A stretch of 64,000 bases of DNA, from NCBI GenBank assembly GCA_020249145.1, contig JADCGF010000005.1:310001-374000 (forward strand), given 5' to 3'. This document shows positions 45,081 to 53,872 of the stretch, in pieces (position 1 is the stretch's first letter; every line of letters begins with the position of its first letter). Source of the DNA: Roseomonas sp. (GTDB lineage Bacteria; Pseudomonadota; Alphaproteobacteria; Acetobacterales; Acetobacteraceae). A program made the position numbers and the translations under genes. The notes beneath the pieces were generated by a model, which was not told where the DNA came from, searched no databases, and saw only the letters and a list, made by a program, of their open reading frames with translations.

Positions 45081-45487
45081 TGGCTCAAATCGCGACCATC
45101 GCCAGCCTCGCCCTTGCCGGCGCTTCACTGCAAAACCAGGCGAAGAATCGCAAGGTCGAAGCACGCGCGCGCGAAGCGCAGCAGCAATACATCGCAAACC
45201 AGCAGGCAGCACAGCAACGTGCGCGGCAGGATGTACTGGCCCGCAGCATTGCTGCCACGCGCGCGCGCTTTGCCGCAAGCGGTGTCTCTCCGGATGAGGG
45301 CTCTGCCTCCACGCTGGTTGCCGGCATGCGTGCTGATGCTGCACAGGCGGATTCGGAAAGCGCCGATCTGCTGCGCCAGCGCCTGGCCGCCGGTCGCGCC
45401 TCCCTGCTCAATGCCAATGGCGACTTCCAAAGTTTTGTGCGCGCCACGCAATCCTTCAGCGCCATTGCGCGCAACCTGCTTGACTGA
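45080..45487 (+). CDS. Internal virion protein (T7 gp14-like)
   Basis: The 135-residue protein has a hydrophobic N-terminus (IATIASLALAGASL) followed by a long helix rich in Gln, Ala and Arg (EARAREAQQQYIANQQAAQQ). This is typical of small internal-virion/DNA-injection proteins. The genome order puts it where T7 gp14 lies. No gp15- or gp16-like gene follows. Confidence 0.65.
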   Translation: MAQIATIASLALAGASLQNQAKNRKVEARAREAQQQYIANQQAAQQRARQDVLARSIAATRARFAASGVSPDEGSASTLVAGMRADAAQADSESADLLRQRLAAGRASLLNANGDFQSFVRATQSFSAIARNLLD

Positions 45488-45517
45488 TCCCGACCACCAC
45501 ATCCGCAAGGAACCGCA

Positions 45518-47797
45518 ATGTCCGAACACATCACCATCGGCGATGTGTCGCCACGCGCGCTTTATGTCGCCAATGGCACGCAGCGCGTCTTCACCTTCAC
45601 CTTCCCCATCTTCAATGATCGCGACCTCGAAATTCGCATCAATGGCCTGATCCAGGCGACAGGCTTCACCATCACCGGCGCAGGCGAATCCGATGGCGGC
45701 CTTGTCACCTTCATCGAAGCGCCGCCCAATGGCGCACGCATCATGCTCCACCGCCGTGTGACACTCGCGCGCATGACGGATTTTCAGGAAAACAGCGTCT
45801 TGCGCGCCAGTGCGCTGAATGATGAACTCGATTTCCAGATGGCCGCGCTGCAACAGGTAGCGAGTGATCTCGGCCAGGCCATCCGTACTGATCCCGCCGA
45901 TGATGGCAATATGCTGCTGCCGCTGCGCGCCGCCCGCAGCAATCGGCTACTGGGCTTTGATTCGCTTGGTGACATCGCGATTTTTGATCGTGACGGCCCG
46001 GAAATCACCCTGCCCTATCCGGGCGCCATTCCACGCTCCGTCGAAGACAAGCTGAATGAACGGCTTTCCGTGCGCGATTTTGGCGCGCTCGGCGATGGAA
46101 TCGCAGATGATGGGCCTGCACTGCAGGCCGCCATGAATGCTGCCGTTGTATCCGGGCGGTTTCTTGAAATTGGTGAGGGCAGCTACCGCACTGGCCAACC
46201 CCTACTTCTGGGTGGCGGCGCCGCGGGCCTTATCATGCGCGGCAGTATTCTTTACGCCGGGCCGTCTGGTCAGACCGCGCTCACCATCGGTGATGGCGGC
46301 ACAGTGCGCAATGCAACCAAGCTTTACATGGGCATTCGCATCATCCGCGCCAGCATTTCAGATTGGGAAAATGAAGCTGATATTGGCCTGATGCTAAGGA
46401 ATTTCGATTCATGCCAGGTTGAAATCCGCCAAGTGGAAGGCTTCACCATCGGCATCCGCACGCTCGGCGAAGAACGTGGTTTTGAGGATACGACACTGAC
46501 TCTTGGGCGTATCGTCAACAACCGCATCGGGCTTGATGTGCGTACCGCGAGTGCTGCCGGCTGGAACACATCCGTGCGCTATTACGGCGGGCATTTCGCC
46601 ATTTCTTCCAGCCTGCATACCACCAAGGATCGCTTCGGCGTGCGGTTTTCTGCCGCCCCCGGCGCTTATGTTGCGCATAATCGGCATATCTTTGACGCAC
46701 CTGGCTTTGAATTGCAGGCGCGGAATCGTCCCATCAGCGGCATCCCTTTTTTATGTGAGGTGAATAGCCGCGCGATTTGGGCACGCGCCATGCGTATGGA
46801 AGGCTGCAGCCCCTTTGTCGCGCGTCATACCGCCGGCGCGCAGGACCATCTTTATGAAATTGCCTGGGCCAGCCAAGCCTATCTTGTGGATGTGGATTAC
46901 ACGCCAAGCGCCACACGTATCGGCGCCAGCGTGCGGCGTTTCCACCAGGCTGCCGCGTTTCGTGACGCATCGCGCGAAGTTGCCGCTGTGCCCAATCTGC
47001 GCGCCGCGAGGTTCCGCTGGTCCATTCAGGAATGGGGTTTCGAAAAGCTTGCTTGTCTTTCGACTAATGTTTCCTTCTCCCCCACGCGGCTTGAGGATTT
47101 CGCTTTTCCGGGCCTCGGTGATTTCACCTTCACCGATCGCGGCGTATTGCTGAATGGCGGACGAGGGCTTGGCTTTGTGGTGGATACCCGCAATTGCCGA
47201 GAATTCGCCCTTGCCGTGGATGCGGATGGCGCGCGGCTTGTCGTGATGTGCTTTGATCAGGACCGCTACTCGATCAGCGAAGGCGCAACCCCCGTGGTGC
47301 GCGCTTCCGGTCAATCCCTGATGTGGAATGCAACCGCGCGCTGGTGGCAAAGCTCGGCTGATATGGATGACGAAACATTCACGCGCCCGCAGGTCATTCG
47401 GCTTGGGAACCAAGTCGCCTATGCCATTATCGGTGTGGCACGCATCGCGCGGGATTATGAAGTGCGCTCGCTGCGCCTGGCGTGTGATCCGCTTTACGCT
47501 CCATCCTTGCTGTATGGGATGCCGGACCTGCCGCATGGCGCGCGCGAATTAGCCGCTGAATCGCCCTGGGATCCTGGCTCCATCGCGCCAGGCGCTTCGG
47601 CGCAAATCAATGTGCCAATGCAAGGCGCGCGCCCGGGTGATTTCGCCACCGCCGCCTTCAGCCTGGCCACTTCAGGCATTGTCATGCTGGCGCAAGTGGG
47701 TGCCACCAATATCGTGACTGTCACAGCCTGGAATCGCAGCGGCATCGCCATCAACCTTGCCGCCGGTACCGTGCGTGCCCGGGTCACCAAGGCATGA
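45518..47797 (+). CDS. Tail fibre/tailspike with T7-type N-terminal domain and beta-helix
   Basis: The 759-residue protein starts with a T7 tail-fibre anchor domain (YVANGTQRVFTFTFPIFNDR, LHRRVTLARMTDFQENSVLR). It then has the pectate-lyase-like opening SVRDFGALGDGIADDGPALQ and a strand-rich body expected to be a trimeric right-handed beta-helix. That fold usually binds or cuts surface polysaccharides. The C-terminus (about 560-759) is a separate strand-rich domain. It determines host range. Confidence 0.87.
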   Translation: MSEHITIGDVSPRALYVANGTQRVFTFTFPIFNDRDLEIRINGLIQATGFTITGAGESDGGLVTFIEAPPNGARIMLHRRVTLARMTDFQENSVLRASALNDELDFQMAALQQVASDLGQAIRTDPADDGNMLLPLRAARSNRLLGFDSLGDIAIFDRDGPEITLPYPGAIPRSVEDKLNERLSVRDFGALGDGIADDGPALQAAMNAAVVSGRFLEIGEGSYRTGQPLLLGGGAAGLIMRGSILYAGPSGQTALTIGDGGTVRNATKLYMGIRIIRASISDWENEADIGLMLRNFDSCQVEIRQVEGFTIGIRTLGEERGFEDTTLTLGRIVNNRIGLDVRTASAAGWNTSVRYYGGHFAISSSLHTTKDRFGVRFSAAPGAYVAHNRHIFDAPGFELQARNRPISGIPFLCEVNSRAIWARAMRMEGCSPFVARHTAGAQDHLYEIAWASQAYLVDVDYTPSATRIGASVRRFHQAAAFRDASREVAAVPNLRAARFRWSIQEWGFEKLACLSTNVSFSPTRLEDFAFPGLGDFTFTDRGVLLNGGRGLGFVVDTRNCREFALAVDADGARLVVMCFDQDRYSISEGATPVVRASGQSLMWNATARWWQSSADMDDETFTRPQVIRLGNQVAYAIIGVARIARDYEVRSLRLACDPLYAPSLLYGMPDLPHGARELAAESPWDPGSIAPGASAQINVPMQGARPGDFATAAFSLATSGIVMLAQVGATNIVTVTAWNRSGIAINLAAGTVRARVTKA

Positions 47798-48105
47798 GGC
47801 GGCGCAAAAGCACCATTGACCTCGGGCTTGATCTACGTGAGGCCATCAAGCGCGTGAGCGCCAGCTATGAAGCGGTGCTCAGCCTAGATCCGCTGGTGGA
47901 AGATGAGGCGCTGATGCGCGCCCATCGCAACCATATCCAACTTTGTCGTGCTGCGCTGGGTCATTTGGAAGCGCTGCTGCGCTTGGCGCGCGCCACGCAT
48001 CAGGCCGATCAGCGTGAAGTGACTGAAGCCGAACGCCTGCTGGCCGAAGCCCGCCAAGCCTTGGCCGCCGCACCCATGCCCGATGATCTCCCGCATGAGG
48101 AATGA
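47794..48105 (+). CDS. Small helical protein, possible small terminase subunit
   Basis: The 103-residue protein is mostly helical (LDLREAIKRVSASYEAVLSL, HLEALLRLARATHQADQREV). It lies directly before the large terminase, the position of gp18 in T7. It has no visible HTH, so terminase function is positional inference. ATGA overlap with the tail fibre gene; its 3' end overlaps the terminase by 23 bases. Confidence 0.55.
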   Translation: MRRRKSTIDLGLDLREAIKRVSASYEAVLSLDPLVEDEALMRAHRNHIQLCRAALGHLEALLRLARATHQADQREVTEAERLLAEARQALAAAPMPDDLPHEE

Positions 48106-49528
48106 TCCGGATTTCCTCGAATTCCTCTGGCTTTGGAACCAGCGCAGCGCGCAGGAAACGCCCGCCATCCATCGGCGCATCGCGCGCTGGCTGATGGCGC
48201 GGCGGGAAGCCGGTGATCGGCGCCTGCTGCTGATGGCCTTTCGCGGCTGCGGCAAATCAACGCTGATCGGGCTTTGGTGCGCCTGGCTTTTGCTCAACAA
48301 TCCTTCAACGCGCATCCTTGTGGTGGCTGCAGATGCGCAGCTAGCCACGCGCATGGTCGCAACCGTCCGGCGCATTCTGGAAAGCCATCCGCTTTGCGCC
48401 GAATTGCTGCCCGATGTACCAGAAAATTGGGCGGCGGATCGCTTCACTGTCGCCCGGCCCGGCGCACTCCGTGATCCATCCATGCTAGCCCAGGGCATAT
48501 CGGGCAATATCACCGGTGCCCGCGCTGATGTCATCATTTGCGATGATGTCGAAGTTGCCGGCAATTGCGAAACGCCGGGCAAGCGCGAAGCCCTGCGTGA
48601 ACGCCTGGCAGAGCTAGAATTCATCCTGACGCCAGGCGGCACTATTCTATTCGTCGGCACACCGCATTGTGAGGAAAGCCTCTATCGCGACCCGAAGCAT
48701 GAAGATGCCTTTCTGCGATCCTATCGGCGCCTGACGCTACCGATCATGAATGCCGCCGGTGCCAGCGCCTGGCCGGAGCGCTTCCCGAAGGAGGCGCTGG
48801 CCGCACTCCGCCAACGTGTTGGCGCTTTGCATTTCGAACGGCAAATGATGCTCAAGGCGCTGCCGGCTGAAGCCGCACGGCTCGATCCCGCTGCCCTTAT
48901 TCGTTATGCGGAGGAGCCGGAATATCGCGAAGCCAATGGCCGTGCGCAGCTCAGCCTGCTCGGGCGGCGCCTGGTTTCTGGTGGCGGCTTTTGGGACCCT
49001 GCCTATGGCCGGCCTGGCAGCGGTTATTCTTCCGTGCTGGCGGCCTGTTATGCGGATCAGGAAGGCAATCACTTCCTGCATCGGCTGCGCTACCTGACGC
49101 ATGACCCGGATGCGTCGGAAGACCCCGCCACACAGCAATGTCGGCAAGTCGCAAATACTGCACGGGATTTGCTGTTGCCTGTCATTCGTGTGGAGACCAA
49201 TGGCATTGGGCGCTTTCTGCCCGCGCTGTTGCGCCGAGAATTGGCCAAGGCGGGAGCGGCTTGTGCGGTAGTGGAACAGAATAACCATCGCGCCAAGGCG
49301 GATCGCATTCTGGGTGCCTTGGAACCGGCGCTGGCCGCACGGCGACTGCATGTGCATGAAACTGTATTTCGCAGCCGTTTCCCGTCCGAAATGGCGGAAT
49401 GGGCGCCCGGGGTCAGCGGCGCACGCGATGACGCCTTGGATGCGCTGGCGGGATGCTTGCTGGCAGAACCGGTACGGCTGGCGCGTGCTGGCCCGCCACC
49501 GCAGGCTGCCTATTGGCGTGGCAGTTAA
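48083..49528 (+). CDS. Phage terminase large subunit (T7-like)
   Basis: The 481-residue protein has an ATPase domain with Walker A AFRGCGKST (about 52-60) and Walker B ADVIICDDVEV. LFVGTPHCEESLYRD follows as the coupling motif. The nuclease half has FWDPAYGRPGSGYSSVLAAC, VIRVETNGIGRFLPALL and SGARDDALDAL with the acidic metal-binding residues. It packages DNA into procapsids. All domains look intact, so packaging could be functional. Confidence 0.87.
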   Translation: MISRMRNDPDFLEFLWLWNQRSAQETPAIHRRIARWLMARREAGDRRLLLMAFRGCGKSTLIGLWCAWLLLNNPSTRILVVAADAQLATRMVATVRRILESHPLCAELLPDVPENWAADRFTVARPGALRDPSMLAQGISGNITGARADVIICDDVEVAGNCETPGKREALRERLAELEFILTPGGTILFVGTPHCEESLYRDPKHEDAFLRSYRRLTLPIMNAAGASAWPERFPKEALAALRQRVGALHFERQMMLKALPAEAARLDPAALIRYAEEPEYREANGRAQLSLLGRRLVSGGGFWDPAYGRPGSGYSSVLAACYADQEGNHFLHRLRYLTHDPDASEDPATQQCRQVANTARDLLLPVIRVETNGIGRFLPALLRRELAKAGAACAVVEQNNHRAKADRILGALEPALAARRLHVHETVFRSRFPSEMAEWAPGVSGARDDALDALAGCLLAEPVRLARAGPPPQAAYWRGS

Positions 49529-49746
49529 ACCGCAGGCGCCTTCAGAATTTCCGATGCATGCCGAACGCGGCCCGCATCGGTAATCTCAAACCGACCATCC
49601 GCGCGTTGCTGCGCCAAGGCCATGCCGGTCAGGCGCAGCAGGCAGGGGCCATCCTTCAGCCCTTCGGGCCGCCCATGCGGACCCACCAGCGTCAGCCGAT
49701 GCAGCGCTGAACGGCAGCAGGTTTCCAGATACGGCTCATTCCACAT
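49525..49746 (-). CDS. Small protein antisense within the phage module
   Basis: The 73-residue protein starts MWNEPYLETCCRSALHRLTL and has LLRLTGMALAQQRADGRFEI then TDAGRVRHASEILK. The latter resembles winged-helix-like small proteins of alphaproteobacteria. An AAAGGAAAG site precedes the ATG. Its stop overlaps the terminase stop on the other strand. I cannot name a family; the constrained sequence and ribosome site suggest it is real. Confidence 0.55.
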   Translation of the reverse strand: MWNEPYLETCCRSALHRLTLVGPHGRPEGLKDGPCLLRLTGMALAQQRADGRFEITDAGRVRHASEILKAPAV

Positions 49747-49836
49747 GGGCCCGGCTTTCCTTTCCGGCGTATCGCCGCCCCTGTTTCTGGGGTGGCTGCG
49801 CCTGTTCTTCAAGCTTTCAGCACAAGGCCAAGCAGC

Positions 49837-50172
49837 ATGTCCATGCAGATTGACCCCCAATGGTGGTTCACCGCCATCGAGGCGCCAGTGGTCGCCGCGC
49901 TTTTTTGGATGATCCACGGCCTCCGGCGTGAATTGCACGCGCGCATTCAGCGCGGCGATGAACGCGATTCGGATGCGCTGACGCGCACGCGCGAAGATTT
50001 GGCGCAATTCAAGCTGGAAGTGGCGCGCACCTATGTGCCGCTTTCGCTCATTCGCGATCTGGACCGAAGAATCTCAGACCATTTGGTGCGGATCGAGGAA
50101 AAACTGGAAGACGTCTCACGCACCGGCATTGCTGCGGCCCAAGCCGTGCGCCGCATGGAGGAACGCGAATGA
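49837..50172 (+). CDS. Single-TM coiled-coil protein, possible holin/spanin-like
   Basis: The 111-residue protein has one N-terminal transmembrane helix (WWFTAIEAPVVAALFWMIHG) and a charged coiled-coil tail (LTRTREDLAQFKLEVARTYV, DHLVRIEEKLEDV). It is coupled by ATGA to the lysin gene, where holins or inner-membrane lysis proteins usually sit. Function is inferred from position. Confidence 0.6.
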   Translation: MSMQIDPQWWFTAIEAPVVAALFWMIHGLRRELHARIQRGDERDSDALTRTREDLAQFKLEVARTYVPLSLIRDLDRRISDHLVRIEEKLEDVSRTGIAAAQAVRRMEERE

Positions 50173-50648
50173 CCAAATTACCCCCGCCACGCAGGATTGA
50201 TATCGAAATCCTCGCCATGACGCTTTGGGCTGAAGCCGCAGACAAACCCGTGCGCGCCATTGAAGCCTTGGCTGCCTTGGTGATGAACCGTCTGAAGGCC
50301 GGGCGCGATCCAAATGCGCGCCACATCGCCGCAATCTGCCGCGCGCCTTTCCTGTTTTCCTGTTGGAACAGGCGGGACCCGCGCCATGCTGCGCTGCGCG
50401 CTATCCCGCCCGGTGATGCGGCACTCACGATCTGTCGGCGCATTGCGCAGCGTGCTGCATCCGGCCTGCTGCCGGACCCGACTGGGGGTGCCACGCTTTG
50501 GCATGATGCAGCGCATCTGCCCGCATGGGCGGTGGGGCAAGCCAGCATTACCGAAATCGGTGGGCTTTGCTTCTATCGCGCCGAGGATATCACCGCGCCA
50601 CCGCCACGCGCCGCGCGCCCAATGCTTGTTTTGGCCGAAGCCGTCTAA
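50169..50648 (+). CDS. SleB-like cell-wall hydrolase (endolysin)
   Basis: The 159-residue protein matches the cell-wall hydrolase SleB group: ILAMTLWAEAADKPVRAIEA with catalytic Glu22, ALAALVMNRL, APFLFSCW, and GATLWHDAAHLP then AWAVGQASITEIGGLCFYRA. It cleaves peptidoglycan glycan strands. It has no signal peptide, so it would need the preceding membrane protein to reach the wall. Last gene of the module. Confidence 0.8.
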   Translation: MTKLPPPRRIDIEILAMTLWAEAADKPVRAIEALAALVMNRLKAGRDPNARHIAAICRAPFLFSCWNRRDPRHAALRAIPPGDAALTICRRIAQRAASGLLPDPTGGATLWHDAAHLPAWAVGQASITEIGGLCFYRAEDITAPPPRAARPMLVLAEAV

Positions 50649-50651
50649 GAT

Positions 50652-51416
50652 CTATCCAACCCGCACCACTTCGCGCGGCGCCAATACTTCAGCGCCATCG
50701 CCAAGCCTATGCCAGGCGCCGCTCATCAGAATCTCACTCGGCCTGAAGCGCGCTTTGTAGGCCATTTTGCGGCTTTCCGGCACCCAATAGCCCAAATAGA
50801 CATAAGGCAGGCCAAGCGAACGTGCCCGCCCAATCAGCCACAGCACGGCGAAGGTGCCGAGCGAACGCTTATCCTCATCCGTATCGAAGAAGGAATAAAC
50901 AGCGGAAAGCCCATCGGCCAGCCAATCGGTCAGGCAGGCGCCCAAAAGCCTATCGCGCGCATCGCGGAATTCAAGGATGCCAGTGCTGATCGGCGTATCC
51001 TCGATCATCGCGCGATAATCATAATAGCCCATGGCGGCCATATCGCCATCAGCATGGCGCGTTTTCTGATAGCGCTGGAACAGCGTGAATTGTTCCGCCG
51101 TAGCGCGGGCCGGCATTTCGGAAATGGTCAAATCAGCATTGGCGCGCAGGATGCGGCGCTGCGTGCGGTCTGGCGTGAAATCCTCGCTCACCACGCGGAT
51201 CGGCACACAGGCCTGGCAGCCGGGGCAGACCGGCGCATAGGCAATATTATGGCTGCGGCGAAAGCCAGCGCGTGAGAGGCGTTCATGCAAAGCTTCCGCT
51301 TCCGTGCCGGATAATTCGGTCACGATTTTTCGCTCCGTCCGGCCAGGCAAATAGGGGCAGGGCAGCGGCGCGGTCGTGTAAAAAAATTGCGGTCGGCGGG
51401 GTGGGCGATGCAGCAT
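50652..51416 (-). CDS. bpt: Aspartate/glutamate leucyl/arginyltransferase
   Basis: The 254-residue protein shows N-end rule transferase motifs: TAPLPCPYLPGRTERKIVTE, NIAYAPVCPGCQACVPIRV (Cys cluster) and YLGYWVPESRKMAYKARFRP. It attaches Leu or Arg to proteins with N-terminal Asp or Glu so that ClpS/ClpAP degrades them. Bacterial Bpt and eukaryotic-type Ate1 share these motifs; Bpt is the usual alphaproteobacterial form. Confidence 0.9.
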   Translation of the reverse strand: MLHRPPRRPQFFYTTAPLPCPYLPGRTERKIVTELSGTEAEALHERLSRAGFRRSHNIAYAPVCPGCQACVPIRVVSEDFTPDRTQRRILRANADLTISEMPARATAEQFTLFQRYQKTRHADGDMAAMGYYDYRAMIEDTPISTGILEFRDARDRLLGACLTDWLADGLSAVYSFFDTDEDKRSLGTFAVLWLIGRARSLGLPYVYLGYWVPESRKMAYKARFRPSEILMSGAWHRLGDGAEVLAPREVVRVG

Positions 51417-51472
51417 GCGCAGGCATTTTCGCCTCAGAGCGCTTTGGAATCAACCACCTTGATGCAGGGCCT

Positions 51473-53872
51473 TCACGGCGCGGGGTTCAGGCGGATGCGC
51501 CCGGTCACGTCCCGCGCTGCCGCCAGCGGCAAAAGCGCGCCATCGCGCCAAAGCGGCAGCATATCGCCCCAATGCCGGCTGAAGGGGTGGCCGGATTGGC
51601 CGGTCGCGATCACCGCGTAACCGCCATCGGGTGCAGCCAAATCCATCACGCCGCGAAAGCCAGCGCCATGCACCGCGGCAAAGCTGCGGCCCCGGAAGGC
51701 CGCGCGCGCCACGGTTTCCCCATCGCCGCCAGGCGCGGCAGCAAGCCCCAACCAATCCCGCACATAAGGGATGAAGCGCAGCAGCGCATGATCAAAGCGC
51801 GCGACATGCGCGCCCCCCCAGCGCCATTGGCTGGGATCAGCACCATGTTCCGCGGCCAAAGCCGCGACGGCTTCCGTCAGCGCTGCCGCCAATATGGGCG
51901 CGCAGCCATCACTGCCGCACCAGCGCGTCGCCGCATCGCTGCCTTGCAGCAATGGGCGCAGAAATTCCGGGGATGGCGCAAATCCATCGGGCGGGATGGC
52001 AGCGCGCTTCAGCAGCGCCTGGCCAAAACCCCGCATGGTCGCGTGAAAGATCAGCGGTTCTGGCCGCGCCGCCGCCATTTCCCCATCCCAGGCTTGCAGC
52101 AGGGAAAGCGCCTGGCCCGCAGCGCCTTCCATGGGGGACAGGGCGCGGAAGGCAGTCAAGCTCTCAGCGGCGAAAAGACTGGTGCGATCCATCTGCAAGG
52201 CCGCGAAATCCGCCGGCGTGTGTTGAGGCTGCGCGGCCAAGCCGGCACCAATGCGCCGGAAGCGCCAATCGCCATACCAATCTCGGCTGAGAAATGCCGG
52301 ATGATCCGCCGGCGCCACGCGGTTATTCGCGTTCACAATCACGTCGCTTGCTGGGTTTTCGACATGCGGCTTGGCGTCAAAAGGCAGAAACCCACCCCAT
52401 CCCGCCGCGCCATCCCAACCCGGGCGCGGCAGCGCGCCATCGCCAACACGGCGCTGCGGCACGCGCCCCACGATGAACATCGCAATCCCGCCCGCGCGAT
52501 CCGCCAGCATCAAATTCTGCACCGGGCTGGTGATATCTTCCGCGGCGCTACGTGCTTCCGCAACACTCCCCGCGCGAATGAGCCGCAATAACCCGCGCGC
52601 CGATGTCTCGCCCGCCGCAAGGCTCGCCATGGCAAGTGACAGCACCGTTCCAGCTTTGCCCTGGAAGCTTGGATCAAGATCAGAAATCACCGGCCCATGA
52701 CGCGTTTCGCGAAAGCGGAAAGCCACGGGTGCCGCGCCACGCACCGCAATCTGCGTTTCACGCCATGTAAAGTCGCGCGGCCCATCGGGCGTTTCATAGC
52801 GCCCGTCATCGGTCAGTTTTTCGATGAAGATATCCTGCGTATCCGCATGCGTGGTGGTGAAGCCCCAGGCGAGATTTTCATTCCGTCCAATCACAATCCC
52901 CGGCACGCCAGGCGCGGTCGCACCCATCAACATGCGCCCATCCGGCAGGGTGATGCGCGCCAGATACCAAAGAATGGGCGCGCTATGCGAAAGATGCGGA
53001 TCGGAAGCGAGCAAAGGCGCGCCCGACGCACTCCGCCCTGCCCCTACCGCCCAGGCGTTGGAGGCAATTTCCGGCAAAAGCGCATCTTCCGGAAAGCGCG
53101 GCAAATGCTGGGCAAGTGCGGCCAATGCCGAGCCATTCAAACCCGGTCCCTGCAACGCACCGCTCGGCTTCGCTTCATTCTGTATCAGCGGTTCATCGGG
53201 GCGGCCTGTTGTTGTATCCTCTGGCCATAAATCGCCAAGCTGTTCGGGCGAAAGCCGTTCCGCCAGCCGCGCGCGTTCCAATTCCATGCGCCAATTGCCG
53301 CCGAGCCAAAGCCCCATGATCTTGCCCCAGAGCAGGCTATCCACCGGCTGCCAAGGTTCCGGCGCACCAAGGGCGATGAATTCCGGCGCGGCAAAGCGCC
53401 CGCGTGCTGCGATCCAGGCATTCACTCCACGGGCATAGGCATCAAGCGCCGCGCGGGTTTCTGGATCAAGCGCGGCCAAATCCGCTGTGACGCGTTCTTC
53501 CAGCCGCAATAGCCGCATGAAGCGATCAAGGCGCAGCGCCGCCGCACCCGCCACCGCAGCGCTTTGCCCGCGCGCGCCGCGGCGCATTAGTTCCATTTGA
53601 AACATCCGGTCGCGCGCATGCAGAAAACCCAGCGCGGCCCAGGCATCTGCTTCCGATTGTGCCTCAATATGCGGAATGCCGCGCGTGTCGAGCGTAATGG
53701 CAACTGGCGCGGCAAGCCCGGCCAGCGACAGTTCAGAATCACGCGCGGGCAGGCTCCACCACAAAGCACCGGCTGTGCCGCTCAGCAGCAGCAGGATCAT
53801 CGCTGTCAGAAAAACCCCGAGCCGCTTCGCCCAAAACCCAAAGCCTCGGCGGCGGGGGCGGCGGCGTGTCAT
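51473..53872 (-). CDS. Penicillin acylase family protein (Ntn hydrolase)
   Basis: The 799-residue protein has an N-terminal membrane anchor (LGVFLTAMILLLLSGTAGAL) and a proenzyme with the cleavage site ASNAWAVGAG, where the Ser becomes the N-terminal nucleophile. Other segments are GIPHIEAQSEADAWAALGFL, ASDPHLSHSAPILWYLARI and NENLAWGFTTTHADTQDIFI. The family hydrolyses amides such as acyl-homoserine lactones or beta-lactams. Its ATG overlaps the stop of the glycosyltransferase gene (ATGA). Confidence 0.88.
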   Translation of the reverse strand: MTRRRPRRRGFGFWAKRLGVFLTAMILLLLSGTAGALWWSLPARDSELSLAGLAAPVAITLDTRGIPHIEAQSEADAWAALGFLHARDRMFQMELMRRGARGQSAAVAGAAALRLDRFMRLLRLEERVTADLAALDPETRAALDAYARGVNAWIAARGRFAAPEFIALGAPEPWQPVDSLLWGKIMGLWLGGNWRMELERARLAERLSPEQLGDLWPEDTTTGRPDEPLIQNEAKPSGALQGPGLNGSALAALAQHLPRFPEDALLPEIASNAWAVGAGRSASGAPLLASDPHLSHSAPILWYLARITLPDGRMLMGATAPGVPGIVIGRNENLAWGFTTTHADTQDIFIEKLTDDGRYETPDGPRDFTWRETQIAVRGAAPVAFRFRETRHGPVISDLDPSFQGKAGTVLSLAMASLAAGETSARGLLRLIRAGSVAEARSAAEDITSPVQNLMLADRAGGIAMFIVGRVPQRRVGDGALPRPGWDGAAGWGGFLPFDAKPHVENPASDVIVNANNRVAPADHPAFLSRDWYGDWRFRRIGAGLAAQPQHTPADFAALQMDRTSLFAAESLTAFRALSPMEGAAGQALSLLQAWDGEMAAARPEPLIFHATMRGFGQALLKRAAIPPDGFAPSPEFLRPLLQGSDAATRWCGSDGCAPILAAALTEAVAALAAEHGADPSQWRWGGAHVARFDHALLRFIPYVRDWLGLAAAPGGDGETVARAAFRGRSFAAVHGAGFRGVMDLAAPDGGYAVIATGQSGHPFSRHWGDMLPLWRDGALLPLAAARDVTGRIRLNPAP

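Noticed and set aside
51272..52591. 439-codon plus-strand frame opposite penicillin acylase
   Set aside because: Shadow of a well-supported acylase; no family features.
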